Assembly (NCBI RefSeq): GCF_004345245.1
Contig: NZ_SLUQ01000011.1
Span: forward strand, 112,578 to 176,577
Direction: 5' to 3'
Origin: Rhizobium sp. BK251
GTDB lineage: Bacteria; Pseudomonadota; Alphaproteobacteria; Rhizobiales; Rhizobiaceae
Length of the DNA stretch: 64,000 nt
Part shown: piece by piece, positions 17,614 through 26,872 of the stretch
How positions within the stretch are numbered: position 1 is the first letter of the stretch
Layout: every line of letters begins with the position of its first letter
The notes under the pieces: model-generated
Database searches by the model: none
Told to the model about the DNA's origin: nothing
Seen by the model: only the letters and a program-made list of their open reading frames with translations
Translations under genes and position numbers: made by a program

Positions 17614-18665
17614 TGGCCGGTATCAAGCTTAAAGGCGTCCGCAAGACCTATGGCGGCGGAACAGAAATCATCAAGGGTCTATCGCTCGACATCGGCGATG
17701 GCGAACTCGTCGTTCTCGTCGGCCCGTCGGGCTGTGGCAAGTCCACATTGCTTCGGATGATCGCGGGACTGGAGAGCATCAGCGCGGGCGACATATTGAT
17801 CGGCGAACGGAAGGTCAACCAGTTGGAGCCGTCCGAACGCGACATTGCCATGGTCTTCCAGAACTACGCGCTCTATCCGCACATGACAGTGCGCCAAAAC
17901 CTCTCCTATGGCCTGAGAAACCGCAACGTCCCCAAGGACGAAATCGAGCGCCGCATCCTGAAGGCCGCGAGGTCACTCGAGATCGAGCCATTCCTCGAGC
18001 GCAAGCCGCGCCAACTCTCCGGTGGCCAGCGACAGCGCGTCGCCATGGGACGGGCCATCGTGCGCGAACCGGCGGCTTTCCTCTTCGACGAGCCGTTGTC
18101 CAACCTCGATGCAAAATTGCGCGTACAAATGCGGGTCGAGATCAAGCGACTCCAGCGGTCGCTTACAACGACAAGCGTCTATGTGACCCATGACCAGATG
18201 GAAGCAATGACGCTTGCCGATCGGCTTGTCGTCCTGAATGAAGGGCAAATCGAACAAGTTGGCACGCCGATTGAACTTTACGAAAGGCCCGCGACGGCAT
18301 TCGTCGCGACCTTCATCGGCTCGCCATCAATGAACCTTCTCGAAATGGCCAAGGGTGGTTTCGATCTCGTCGAGCGTTCCTTTCCGCAGAACGCAAGGAC
18401 GCTCGGTATCCGCCCCGAGAACCTCGAACCCGCGGGCACCGGAAAACCCACCGCCCTGACGGCAGAAGTAACCGTCAGGGCCGTGGAACTCGTCGGTGCC
18501 GAAAGTTACGTGCATGGCAGCCTGCCAAACGAACAGGACATCGTCTTTCGCATTCCAGGGCGCTCGCAGATCGCGATCGACGAACGCATGTCGATTGGAG
18601 CGGTTCGGGAGGACCTGCATTTCTTCGACGGAACCGGCCAGCGCATTTCTGAAGCGCAGAGCTAG
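17613..18665 (+). CDS. ugpC: sn-glycerol-3-phosphate ABC transporter, ATP-binding protein
   Basis: 350 residues. Walker A GPSGCGKST at 37-45, VFQNYALYPHM, LSGGQRQRVAMGRAIV, FLFDEPLSNLDAKLR and YVTHDQMEAMTLADR, then a TOBE domain from about 240. GGAGA precedes the ATG, which overlaps the ugpE stop. Last gene of the operon; no ugpQ phosphodiesterase follows. About 260 bases separate it from the convergent trehalose synthase. Confidence 0.93.
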   Translation: MAGIKLKGVRKTYGGGTEIIKGLSLDIGDGELVVLVGPSGCGKSTLLRMIAGLESISAGDILIGERKVNQLEPSERDIAMVFQNYALYPHMTVRQNLSYGLRNRNVPKDEIERRILKAARSLEIEPFLERKPRQLSGGQRQRVAMGRAIVREPAAFLFDEPLSNLDAKLRVQMRVEIKRLQRSLTTTSVYVTHDQMEAMTLADRLVVLNEGQIEQVGTPIELYERPATAFVATFIGSPSMNLLEMAKGGFDLVERSFPQNARTLGIRPENLEPAGTGKPTALTAEVTVRAVELVGAESYVHGSLPNEQDIVFRIPGRSQIAIDERMSIGAVREDLHFFDGTGQRISEAQS

Positions 18666-18925
18666 TCGGCAGCTAGCTTTCTTTGGCATGAAACTGGAGA
18701 AGGAGCGCCTTGAGTTCGGGTTCGCGCACGCGTCTCGAGGCCTCCGCAAGGGAAAATAACCCCTTCCGTCTCTCGCCTTTCTCTCTGAAATCGCAGGGGG
18801 GCTCGATGCAAGAGCGACCTGGAAAATACATCCACCATGCAGGGCATCGGGCCGCCGTTCGTCCACAATCTTCAGGTCAAGTGTGGTACAAGAGAGATGA
18901 CTATCGCGGATGGGGGCGCTTGCTT

Positions 18926-20611
18926 TCACTCCGCGTCGAGATCGCCCGCACTCCGATTCTTATCAAGCTTAAGCCAAAAATAGGCGTAAGGCTGGAATGT
19001 CATGGCATAGGCCTTGTGCTCGATAATCGGAAAAGCGGCGCCCCCCGTCAGTTCGACCGGCGTAAACCCGTTGAACTTCGACAGCCCAATTTGGGTGGCC
19101 TGCGCCGTGTTCGAGAGATTGGCAACACAGAGGATCCGGTCGTCCCCATCGGCTCGGACAAAGGCAATGACGCTGTCGTTGTCCGTCTTCACAAAGCGCA
19201 TCTGCCCACGGGCGAAAGCGGTGTGTGAGGCCCGCAAAGCGAGCACCTGCCGGACCCAGTTCAGCAGCGAATGAGCATCGTCCTCCTGATCTTTGACATT
19301 GATCGCGGCATAGCCGAACTGGGCATTGGCGATAACGGGAAGTGCAAGAGCTGAAGGCGGCGCATTCGAGAAACCGGCATTTTTCTCGTCTGCCCACTGC
19401 ATGGGAGTGCGGACCCCATCGCGGTCGCCGAGCTCGATATTATCGCCCATACCGATTTCGTCGCCGTAGTAGAGCACGGGACTGCCAGGAAGCGATAGCA
19501 GCAGCATGTGCAGAAGCTCTATCCGGCGCCTGTCCTGGTCCATAAGGGGTGACAGGCGGCGACGGATGCCGAGATTGAGCCTGGCGCGCTTGTCGGCTGC
19601 ATATTTTTCCCAAAGAAAATTCCGCTCGGCCTCGCTGACCATCTCCAATGTCAGCTCATCATGGTTGCGCAGGAAGATCGCCCATTGGCAGTCGTCCGGT
19701 ATAGGCAGGGTCTGGCGCATGATGGTCTTGATCGGCTTGCTGCTTGCCTTGGCAACCGCACTGAATATTCGGGGCATGAGGGGAAAATGGAACGCCATGT
19801 GGCACTCGTCGCCCTCACCAAAATATTCCCGCGCCTCCTTCGGCCAAAGATTGGCCTCGGCCAGCAGGATCACCTCGGGATGCGTTTCTTCCAGTGTCCT
19901 GCGAAGGTGCTTCAGCAAGGCATGCGTTTCCGGGAGGTTCTCGCTCTTGGTCTTCTCACGCTCAATCAGATGCGGAACGGCGTCGAGACGGAACCCATCG
20001 ACCCCCTTGTCCAGCCAGAAACGCATGATCTTCAGCAATTCCTCGACCACTATCGGATTACGGAAATTGAGGTCAGGCTGGTGCGCGTAGAAGCGATGCC
20101 AGTAGTAGGCCCCAGCGACCGGATCCCAGCTCCAGTTCGAGGTTTCGGAGTCGATGAAGATGATACGTGTCCCTGCGAACTTTTCGTCTGTGTCGGACCA
20201 GACATAGTAGTCACGCTCTTTGGAATCAGCACGGGCGCGCCGCGCGCTTTGGAACCACGGGTGCTCGTCGGAAGTGTGATTGATTACCAGCTCAACGATG
20301 ATCCTGATGTTTCGCTGATGCGCCGCCGTGACGAAAACCTCGAAGTCCCGGACGGATCCGTATTCGGGACTGACATTTGTATAGTCAGTGACATCGTATC
20401 CGCCGTCGCGGCCGGGCGATGGATAAAAGGGAAGCAGCCAGATGGTGTTGACACCAAGCGATTCAATATAATCGAGCTTTTGGGTGAGACCGGCGAAATC
20501 CCCGATACCGTCCCCGTTCGCATCGCTGAAAGACCTTACGTGGAGATGATAGATGACGGCGTCCTTGTGCCACAGAGGGCCGCGCCTTTCATTTCTGCTT
20601 TTTGCCGTCAT
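18926..20611 (-). CDS. treS: Trehalose synthase (maltose alpha-D-glucosyltransferase), TreS type
   Basis: 561 residues, GH13 alpha-amylase fold. It interconverts maltose and trehalose in the cytoplasm. Conserved GH13 regions are visible: ELVINHTSDEHPWFQ, GFRLDAVPHL with the nucleophile Asp, LLAEANLWP with the acid Glu, and FLRNHDELTLEM. Long TreS-specific stretches (FGEGDECHMAFHFPLMPRIF; LPGSPVLYYGDEIGMGDNI) separate it from plain alpha-glucosidase. No C-terminal maltokinase is fused. The frame is open to 21007, but conserved sequence begins at ATG 20611, which overlaps the stop of a 72-residue frame as ATGA. An EcfG-type promoter lies at 20867-20891, fitting osmoprotectant synthesis under general stress. 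Confidence 0.9.
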   Translation of the reverse strand: MTAKSRNERRGPLWHKDAVIYHLHVRSFSDANGDGIGDFAGLTQKLDYIESLGVNTIWLLPFYPSPGRDGGYDVTDYTNVSPEYGSVRDFEVFVTAAHQRNIRIIVELVINHTSDEHPWFQSARRARADSKERDYYVWSDTDEKFAGTRIIFIDSETSNWSWDPVAGAYYWHRFYAHQPDLNFRNPIVVEELLKIMRFWLDKGVDGFRLDAVPHLIEREKTKSENLPETHALLKHLRRTLEETHPEVILLAEANLWPKEAREYFGEGDECHMAFHFPLMPRIFSAVAKASSKPIKTIMRQTLPIPDDCQWAIFLRNHDELTLEMVSEAERNFLWEKYAADKRARLNLGIRRRLSPLMDQDRRRIELLHMLLLSLPGSPVLYYGDEIGMGDNIELGDRDGVRTPMQWADEKNAGFSNAPPSALALPVIANAQFGYAAINVKDQEDDAHSLLNWVRQVLALRASHTAFARGQMRFVKTDNDSVIAFVRADGDDRILCVANLSNTAQATQIGLSKFNGFTPVELTGGAAFPIIEHKAYAMTFQPYAYFWLKLDKNRSAGDLDAE

Positions 20612-20826
20612 GGGGCGATCACTCGCCCGGCTGTGTTGCTGACGGCCGTGGCGATATGTAAATAGCCGCGCCGGTGAAACGTCCCAACACGGAAAGATTG
20701 TTCCACCGCATCTGGAAAGACGAGGTCCGCGATCGCGGATGCGGCGAACCAGACGGCCGCGAAATACAAGGGGAGTGCTCGCCGCGTGGCACGAAACGTT
20801 CGGGTAACGGCAGGCGCATAGCTCAT
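20608..20826 (-). CDS. Small hypothetical protein upstream of treS
   Basis: 72 residues, not recognised. One hydrophobic stretch (ALPLYFAAVWFAASAIADLVF, around residues 17-38) suggests a membrane or membrane-anchored peptide. It lies between the EcfG-type promoter and treS and its TGA overlaps the treS ATG, so if translated it would couple to treS. It could instead be a leader or chance frame; no strong ribosome site is seen. Confidence 0.35.
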   Translation of the reverse strand: MSYAPAVTRTFRATRRALPLYFAAVWFAASAIADLVFPDAVEQSFRVGTFHRRGYLHIATAVSNTAGRVIAP

Positions 20827-20866
20827 GAGGCGGGCTCCGAGACGAGGTCGTCGAGGGCTTCACCAG

Positions 20867-20891
20867 AACACGCGACGCCGTCCATTGTTCC
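20867..20891 (-). promoter_or_regulatory. EcfG-type general-stress promoter for the treS unit
   Basis: On the minus strand GGAAC-N16-TGTT (-35 at 20891-20887, -10 at 20870-20867), matching the alphaproteobacterial sigma-EcfG consensus GGAAC-N16/17-CGTT in all but one -10 base. It lies 41 bases before the 72-residue frame and drives towards treS. It is back-to-back with the mgtC promoter. Confidence 0.6.
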
Positions 20892-20899
20892 TGACTTTC

Positions 20900-20925
20900 G
20901 GAACAATGAAATTCCATGAATGGTT
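20900..20925 (+). promoter_or_regulatory. EcfG-type general-stress promoter for mgtC
   Basis: GGAAC-N17-GGTT (-35 at 20900-20904, -10 at 20922-20925), one base off the -10 consensus. The -35 elements of this and the treS promoter are only 8 bases apart, facing away from each other. The likely GTG start of mgtC follows at 20961. Confidence 0.6.
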
Positions 20926-20960
20926 TACACGGCACCGATGTCCACAAAGGGAGGTCATCA

Positions 20961-21661
20961 GTGTTGTTCGATGAACTGATGCCGATAACACCCGGTTGGG
21001 ATGACATGTTCGTGCGTATCGCGGCAACCTTGATCGCCGGTGGCGTAATCGGGTTGAATCGAGAGAAAGGCGGTCATGCTGCGGGACTGCGAACCACTTG
21101 TTGGTCGGACTCGCGGCATGCATTGCGATGATCCAGGCGAATCTATTGCTAGCCACAAGCACTAATGTCAGCGGGTCGATGGACATCCTGCGCTATCCGC
21201 TCGGTGTTCTGACCGGCGTCGGTTTTATCGGCGGCGGCGCTATCCTCCGCCGTGGCGATATCGCTACTGGCGTTACGACTGCGGCAACCCTCTGGCTCAT
21301 CACAGTCATCGGCCTTTGCTTTGGGGGAGGACAGGTTGTCCTCGGCGCGATCGCCACCATCGCGGCATTCCTGATCCTCTCGCCGTTCAAGACCCTTGGA
21401 GAGAAGGTTTCCTGCGAGCAGAAGGGCTGCGTCGGCATAAAGGTACCCAAAGGTTCACCAATTCCGACGATCAAATCCGAGCTGCCCTACAGGCTGGAAC
21501 CGTGCTTGACAAGTATTCAGCACCACGACGGGCAGTTCGACGAGATAGTTTACGAGTTGCATTGGTACGCGGCGAATGCTCAATCTGCAGAGGCAGTTGT
21601 CCGTAACCTGCAGGATCGCTTCGAGACAATCCGTTTCGTGCATCGGTCGACCGTTTCCTGA
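20961..21661 (+). pseudogene. mgtC: MgtC-family membrane protein, frameshifted
   Basis: MgtC/SapB-family inner-membrane protein split over two frames. The first part, from GTG 20961 (GGGAGG 6 bases before), reads VRIAATLIAGGVIGLNREKGGHAAGLRTT and runs out at 21131. The second part resumes near 21097 as LLVGLAACIAMIQANLLLA and continues to 21661 with the family's YPLGVLTGVGFIGGGAILRRGD and the C-terminal ACT-like domain. The break is at CGAACCACTTGTTGG, where one missing base after AACCAC explains the shift. Apart from this the sequence is intact, so either a recent mutation or a sequence error. Family members support survival in low magnesium or acid. Confidence 0.8.
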
Positions 21662-22125
21662 ACAAGGATGACGCTGTGGTGAACCATGACGCTGGCACCC
21701 CGGCTTCGAGGTAGCCCGAGACTCGATCACTGCCTTAAGCGGCCAGGAACGAGCCTGCCGCCTGGTGCTGAAACCCAAGCCCGCGCGCCACAGAGCTGTG
21801 CTACGGGTAGGCCGCGCGCTGGCGTCGCAGCGCGCGGCCATCTTGGACCATCAGCGAACGGTCTGCGCGTTATGTCGATCATGGCTTTGTCTGCTGGCTT
21901 CCAGGGTGTCGAGCGGCTCGACTGCAACTCTTGACCGAAAGCCCGGATGTTGCTGCTCGTCCGATCCCAGTATTCACTAGGATTTTTGCGTGTCGTTTGC
22001 GCGTGCGGCCATATTGACGAATGGCGGTCGCTTCAGCCCTCTTGGTGGTCTGGCGTCGCAATTCGTTTGAGCGGATCCCCGTATCGGTTGGCTCCTGAGC
22101 GATGGGGCGAAGACGACAATCCCGC
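21662..22125. other. Intergenic stretch, nothing recognised
   Basis: About 460 bases between the mgtC pseudogene and the first DUF982 gene. Short frames only; none resembles a known protein, and no stable RNA or repeat was seen. Confidence 0.45.
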
Positions 22126-22383
22126 CTAGTGCGCGAGCTCAACCTGCGCCTCGCGAGCCGCCGCAATGAATGCTCTGCGCGCCAGGGCCGGAGTAAACAG
22201 CCCCTCTTCAACGCCGGAGCATATTGGAAGACCTGCAAAGAAGTGACCTCCGTTAGTAGCCGGCCACGTGTTGAGAAGTATTATTAGAGCTTCGCCTACA
22301 GAGGTCACGGGGATGCGCCCTCCATTTTTGTCGCAGACCACAACGGCTCCGCCCCAATCCGTGTCTGGCATCCTAAGACGCAT
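22126..22383 (-). CDS. DUF982 family protein
   Basis: About 85 residues from the chosen ATG (ATG 22371 is an alternative; the frame is open to 22452). It shows the family pattern: N-terminal VVVCDKNGGRIPVTSVGEALIILLNTWP, then HFFAGLPICSGVEEGLFTPALARRAFIAAAREA. DUF982 proteins are short, soluble, of unknown function, and amplified in rhizobia. One of five copies in this window. No clear EcfG promoter here. Confidence 0.75.
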   Translation of the reverse strand: MRLRMPDTDWGGAVVVCDKNGGRIPVTSVGEALIILLNTWPATNGGHFFAGLPICSGVEEGLFTPALARRAFIAAAREAQVELAH

Positions 22384-22478
22384 CGAAGACGCGTCGCCGC
22401 GCGGTTGGCAGGATGCCGCCCAGAATAAAGGCTTCCTCGTATATGCGACCATGCGAGTACGATCGCGGCTAGCCTGTC

Positions 22479-22754
22479 TTAGCCAATGGGCCGGTGCTGT
22501 TCATGAGATCCTCCTAGATGGGGGTAGCCCAATATGCCTGCCTCTATGCCGGCCGCAATAAACATGTCCCGAGCGGCAAGTGGATCCGTGATGCCGCAGA
22601 GCGCGCCGAGGCAAGCTGCTCTTGCCTCGATGTATCGTTCTGCGCGGAGCGGTGGCCAACGATTCTTCATGCATACCAACGCTGCGTCCGGTCCAGAGAT
22701 TCGTTCCCACATGCCGTTGCGGATACAGACCTCGACCGAGGTGGCGTGTTCCAA
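22479..22754 (-). CDS. DUF982 family protein
   Basis: 91 residues: VEVCIRNGMWERISGPDAALVCMKNRWPPLRAERY, followed by AACLGALCGITDPLAARDMFIAAGIEAGI. It keeps the family core AL...(N/K)xWP and the C-terminal AR-x-x-FI-x-A-x-x-EAG. Same strand as the copy at 22126-22383, 95 bases upstream of it, so probably a tandem duplicate; the two have diverged considerably. Function unknown. Confidence 0.75.
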   Translation of the reverse strand: MEHATSVEVCIRNGMWERISGPDAALVCMKNRWPPLRAERYIEARAACLGALCGITDPLAARDMFIAAGIEAGILGYPHLGGSHEQHRPIG

Positions 22755-22934
22755 AGAAGGCGCTACCCCGCCTTAACGTGCGGCTTGTTTGGCCGCCCGG
22801 AAGGGTGAGTGGGCGCCGCAGACTTCAATGTTCCGCTCTGTCAGAGCAATTTCAAAGGAATGCCCGAGAATGAAGTGCTGAAGCGCGTTGTCTGTCTAGT
22901 CAGCAGACTGGGCAGCATTTCATTTTGCGCGATG

Positions 22935-25283
22935 CTACCCATAACGACGACTGCCACTCACATCCCGACCGACGACTTCCCTGATGATGGTCAGGGTCTC
23001 TCTGGCGGCTTCCTTCGGGGGCAGGGCAGTGTCCGCGACATTGCTTACGAGCCTTGTGATGTCATGGTCTATGTCCCTCTCGGACCATCGTTTTCCTTTG
23101 GCGACAGTGATGTACACGGAGTAGGCGTGGTGCATGGTTCCGGGCCGTTCGCCAATGACATGGAGAATGCCCCTGAAGCTATTGGGATTCGCCTTCGCAA
23201 AAAGGACTTCGCCGATCCTGTAGCCTGCTCGCACCCTTCCACTGGTAATGAGGATGTTCTTGTTGCTCATTGAGACGCCCGCCTCGGCGAGCAGCCTGCG
23301 CATCTCCTCGAGATACGGAGCGAGATGCCCATCGTCCATGATGGCCTTCGCGTTCAGCCCGTCGGAGATGACGATCTGGCCCTGAGGGATATCCTCCCCC
23401 CACGAGTCCCTTATTCTTTCGACGTCCCTTATTGAGTCCACGCTCAGCATCTCACCGGTGACGGGGTGTGCGATGTAGTCGTTGCGGTCCTTGGACAGGG
23501 TACGCACCGGCACGACATTGGGCACCGCCGCAATGAACTCCGGCGTGAGTACGGCCCACAGAGACTCCTTTGCGTCCTCATACAAGCCGTTGACCTTGGC
23601 TGCAAGCGTCTGATTGATATCCCATTTGTTCGGTCCGTGCCCTGTGGCAATGTCGACGCCTCGCTCTTCGATTTCCCGCATCTTCTGCCGGCCTTCCGCG
23701 TAGACCTCGTCGCGGGTCCTTTTGTCCCCCTTGGCCAAACGATACTGGAAATACACCCAAAGAGGATCGCCATAGTTTGAGGTGTAGCCGTCGCTTTCAT
23801 CCACGATGCCAAGTCGTTTGTAGAAGTCCCACATCGCGTCGTTGACCCGGTAGCCGAACTTGTTGCGCAGCCGGACGTGATCCTGAAACGAGGTGGTGAG
23901 ATAGCTCAGCATCGGGTCGTTCTTGGTGGGCAGCGCGATCAGATAAGCCGGGTTGGCCGGCATGATCTGATCCTGACACCAGTCCAGGTCATCAAGGCTG
24001 ACCGTCATGTGGAGGGTCGTGCAGATATCGAGGCCGATGGTAAGCCCATGAAGCTTCCCCATCACCAGGTCTTCCAAGCAGCATCTCACCAATTGGTCAC
24101 GCGTCTTGAAGACCTCCGGCCCGATGAAACCCGCAACATCGTTGACGTGCAGCCAGGCGCCCTGTGGCTGCACCTTCGCCAATACGAATCCTACCGCCCT
24201 GCTGAAGCCGTACTTTCGCGACTCGAGGACCATCATGTCGACGCCGTTCGCCGCTCCGTTGGTGAATTCAGAGCCTTGCCCGGTTTCGAAGTAGAGGCCG
24301 TGTCTTTCCCCCTTCTTGGCATGCGCATACTTGAGGATTTTGTCATTCGTTATGTCGAAGATCTTGTTGCAATCGTCGGTTCCAGCAAGGCTCTGAAACA
24401 TCGTGGAAACCGTTTTAGGGAACCTGTCGCCGACCTCCGCCTGAACGTCGACGTGCGCCAGCACGCACCATGGGATCACTTCCTGCAGCTCGAACGTATC
24501 GACGACGTCCTTGAGCGCCTGCTCGACCGCGGCGACGCTCGCCACCGTGCTGTCTACCGGATTGGTGCCGATGACGATGTCACCGGTGGCATAGGAGAAC
24601 GCATCGAACACCTGCCAAATGATGTCCTCGGGATGGTCTGTTGGAGAATTGGGCTGGATACGTGCGCCCATGTACCCCTTCGCCCCAAGCTTGGTGCCGG
24701 GCAGCACGTTGAAGATCTTGCGACTTAGCGAGACGAGCTCGTCGTTGCTCATCAGTTTCGGAACGCAACCGATTGTGTCGCTGGTCAGGCCGTACATGAC
24801 GCCCTTGATCTCGTCCTCCGGTTCGGCGAGAAGAAATTCCTTCAATTGGCCCATCGTCCAGCCCTTGACCTTTTGGAACTGGACCTGATCCGTGGTCTGC
24901 CAGATCAGTTGCTGCAGATCGTCTTGAAACAGCGGCCTGCTGTAGAGGTCCTCGAGCCTCGTATTTGCCAGGAGAGTGCGTGCATTCTTTCGCGTTGTTT
25001 CATTGTCGGCACCCACTCCGATTGTTTGATCTCCTTCCTTGAAGTCATTCGAAGCGCCGATGACCTGCTGGTAGGCCGTTAGGTCGAAGCCGCCTTTGAT
25101 CCTGTCGACATATGCAAAGACGTCCTCGCCGTCTTTCACCTCGTCGATCGCGAGGGCGTTTTCGGAGGTCGCCGCCCTCGAGATATGACTGTAGCCTGCA
25201 AGCGCAGCGGCCGCAGTTCCCGCGACTAGCAGATCTCGTCTGGAGAGAACAATTCGCCGATCAGAGATCGGGCCCTTGCTCAT
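22935..25283 (-). CDS. Ethanolamine ammonia-lyase, EutB-EutC fusion with a Tat-type signal
   Basis: 782 residues. Ethanolamine ammonia-lyase is adenosylcobalamin-dependent and converts ethanolamine to acetaldehyde and ammonia. Residues about 60-550 match the large subunit EutB (KEGDQTIGVGADNETTRKNART, FETGQGSEFTNGA, LTIGLDICTTLHMTVSLDD). Residues about 590-782 match the small subunit EutC (DGLNAKAIMDDGHLAPYLE, SGRVRAGYRIGEVLFA, IGERPGTMHHAYSVYITVA). The two are normally separate polypeptides. Residues 1-38 look like a twin-arginine signal (LSRRDLLVAGTAAAALAG, cleavage near SRA), which is unexpected for a cytoplasmic B12 enzyme. ATG 25283 overlaps the alcohol dehydrogenase stop (ATGA). No microcompartment or reactivase genes are nearby. 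Confidence 0.85.
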   Translation of the reverse strand: MSKGPISDRRIVLSRRDLLVAGTAAAALAGYSHISRAATSENALAIDEVKDGEDVFAYVDRIKGGFDLTAYQQVIGASNDFKEGDQTIGVGADNETTRKNARTLLANTRLEDLYSRPLFQDDLQQLIWQTTDQVQFQKVKGWTMGQLKEFLLAEPEDEIKGVMYGLTSDTIGCVPKLMSNDELVSLSRKIFNVLPGTKLGAKGYMGARIQPNSPTDHPEDIIWQVFDAFSYATGDIVIGTNPVDSTVASVAAVEQALKDVVDTFELQEVIPWCVLAHVDVQAEVGDRFPKTVSTMFQSLAGTDDCNKIFDITNDKILKYAHAKKGERHGLYFETGQGSEFTNGAANGVDMMVLESRKYGFSRAVGFVLAKVQPQGAWLHVNDVAGFIGPEVFKTRDQLVRCCLEDLVMGKLHGLTIGLDICTTLHMTVSLDDLDWCQDQIMPANPAYLIALPTKNDPMLSYLTTSFQDHVRLRNKFGYRVNDAMWDFYKRLGIVDESDGYTSNYGDPLWVYFQYRLAKGDKRTRDEVYAEGRQKMREIEERGVDIATGHGPNKWDINQTLAAKVNGLYEDAKESLWAVLTPEFIAAVPNVVPVRTLSKDRNDYIAHPVTGEMLSVDSIRDVERIRDSWGEDIPQGQIVISDGLNAKAIMDDGHLAPYLEEMRRLLAEAGVSMSNKNILITSGRVRAGYRIGEVLFAKANPNSFRGILHVIGERPGTMHHAYSVYITVAKGKRWSERDIDHDITRLVSNVADTALPPKEAARETLTIIREVVGRDVSGSRRYG

Positions 25284-26368
25284 GGCGACACCAACAGGTC
25301 GTCCCGTTCGGGCAGATGCGGTTGAGGTGCGTCCGCTCGCGGCTGCATCCGCAACACAATTCGGCCGTCGATCTTTCCCGCTTCCATACGCTGGAAAATG
25401 TCGTTGATGTTCTCGAGGCTCTCCCATGAGAAATGGGGCGCTACCTTGCCTTCCGCCGCAAACTGCAACGACTCCTCCAGATCCTGTCGAGTGCCGACGA
25501 TCGATCCCCGCACGGTTATGCGCTTCAGGACTGTGTCGAACACAGGCAGAGAGATCATCCCTGGAGGCAGGCCGACGAGCGCCATCGTACCGCGCGACCT
25601 GAGGAAGCCGAAGGCCTGCTCCATGGCCGCAGGGGAGACGGCGGTTACGAGGGCGCCATGAACGCCACCGCTGGTTGCCTTCCGTACCTGCTCGACGGCC
25701 TCTCCGGCCTTGCAATTTATTGTCACGTCAGCCCCCAGCTTCTTCGCCAACGCCAGCTTTTCTTCGAAGATGTCGGTGGCGACGACGTGCATGCCCATCG
25801 CCTTGGCATACTGAACGGCCATGTGGCCTAAGCCACCGACGCCCGAGATGGCGACCCATTCGCCAGGACGTACTTCCGTCTCCTTCAATCCCTTGTAGAC
25901 AGTCACCCCAGCGCAGAGGACTGGCGCAGCGGGGCCGAATTCCAAACCATCCGGCAATCTGCCAACGAAATCAGGGTCCGCAAGTCCATACTCGGCGAAC
26001 GTGCCATTGACCGAGTATCCTGTGTTTGATTGCGATGCACAGAGCGTTTCCCAACCGGTCCGGCAGTGCGGACAGTAGCCGCAGGAACTGTGAAGCCAGG
26101 GCACGCCAACACGGTCGCCCTCCTTCACTCGCTTCACTCCGGCTCCTACGGCAGAAACATATCCGACGCCCTCGTGTCCAGGAATGAACGGTGGAACCGG
26201 TTTCACGGGCCAATCGCCATTGGCCGCGTGCAGATCGGTATGACACACTCCCGTCGCTTCATATTTGACGAGTATCTGCCCCGGCCGCGGCGAGGGCATT
26301 GCCATTTCTTCGATTACCAAAGGTGTACGGAACTGTCGAACGACAGCGGCCTTCATCGTCTTGACCAT
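25280..26368 (-). CDS. Zinc-dependent alcohol dehydrogenase, AdhP type
   Basis: 362 residues, medium-chain dehydrogenase. The catalytic-zinc ligands lie in GVCHTDLHAANGDWP and GHEGVG; four structural-zinc cysteines in SCGYCPHCRTGWETLC; the NAD-binding loop is GVGGLGHMAVQYAK. It interconverts ethanol and acetaldehyde. It precedes and overlaps the ethanolamine ammonia-lyase gene by 4 bases, so acetaldehyde from ethanolamine is a natural substrate (inference). GGGAGG lies 7 bases before ATG 26368; the tail after residue 340 (ADAPQPHLPERDDLLV) is a nonconserved extension. Confidence 0.9.
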   Translation of the reverse strand: MVKTMKAAVVRQFRTPLVIEEMAMPSPRPGQILVKYEATGVCHTDLHAANGDWPVKPVPPFIPGHEGVGYVSAVGAGVKRVKEGDRVGVPWLHSSCGYCPHCRTGWETLCASQSNTGYSVNGTFAEYGLADPDFVGRLPDGLEFGPAAPVLCAGVTVYKGLKETEVRPGEWVAISGVGGLGHMAVQYAKAMGMHVVATDIFEEKLALAKKLGADVTINCKAGEAVEQVRKATSGGVHGALVTAVSPAAMEQAFGFLRSRGTMALVGLPPGMISLPVFDTVLKRITVRGSIVGTRQDLEESLQFAAEGKVAPHFSWESLENINDIFQRMEAGKIDGRIVLRMQPRADAPQPHLPERDDLLVSP

Positions 26369-26872
26369 GAGTTTGCCTCCCACTGCAATACTCGAAGATC
26401 TTGGCGGGGTGTCGATCGATTTGAAGGCGCAATATGAGAGCGGAAGAGCGCGGGACCTCCCAAAGTGCCGCACCTCTGCCCAGGCGCGAAGTAAACCAGG
26501 TCGCTCCCCGACGGCAAACTCAAAGTAAACCTCTTCGGCTCGCTCGACAACAACGAAGCGTTGAGTTGCTCGTGCCAGCAACAGCGTCTCAGCGGCTTTT
26601 TGGCCGTGTTCCACTCGCGTCACTAAAGCCAGTTAGTTTGGGGCGCCCCACCTTCGTTGCGCAAAGGCTCCAAGTTCTCGAGTTCGTCGGCTGCACAGGT
26701 GAAACGGCGACAAGGAGAACTCTAATCTGGTCCAGCCGAATCCCTAACGAGAAAAGCCCCGTTTGCTAGGCGGGCCTGCCGGGATTATCATTATTTTATG
26801 TGAAAGCAGGCGCGGAAGGGCGCTCGTTATTGTGGGAAGTGCCATTTAGTCATCGAACAAGGAGGGCTTATC
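26369..26872. other. Intergenic stretch, nothing firmly recognised
   Basis: About 500 bases, promoter region of the adh-eutBC unit on one side and of the small membrane protein on the other. A GC-rich hairpin followed by TTTT on the minus strand near 26755-26785 could be a weak terminator. No convincing coding sequence. Confidence 0.4.

Noticed and set aside
26755..26785. Possible terminator hairpin with T-run on the minus strand
   Set aside because: Stem is short and imperfect, and no leftward gene ends immediately before it; mentioned only as weak.
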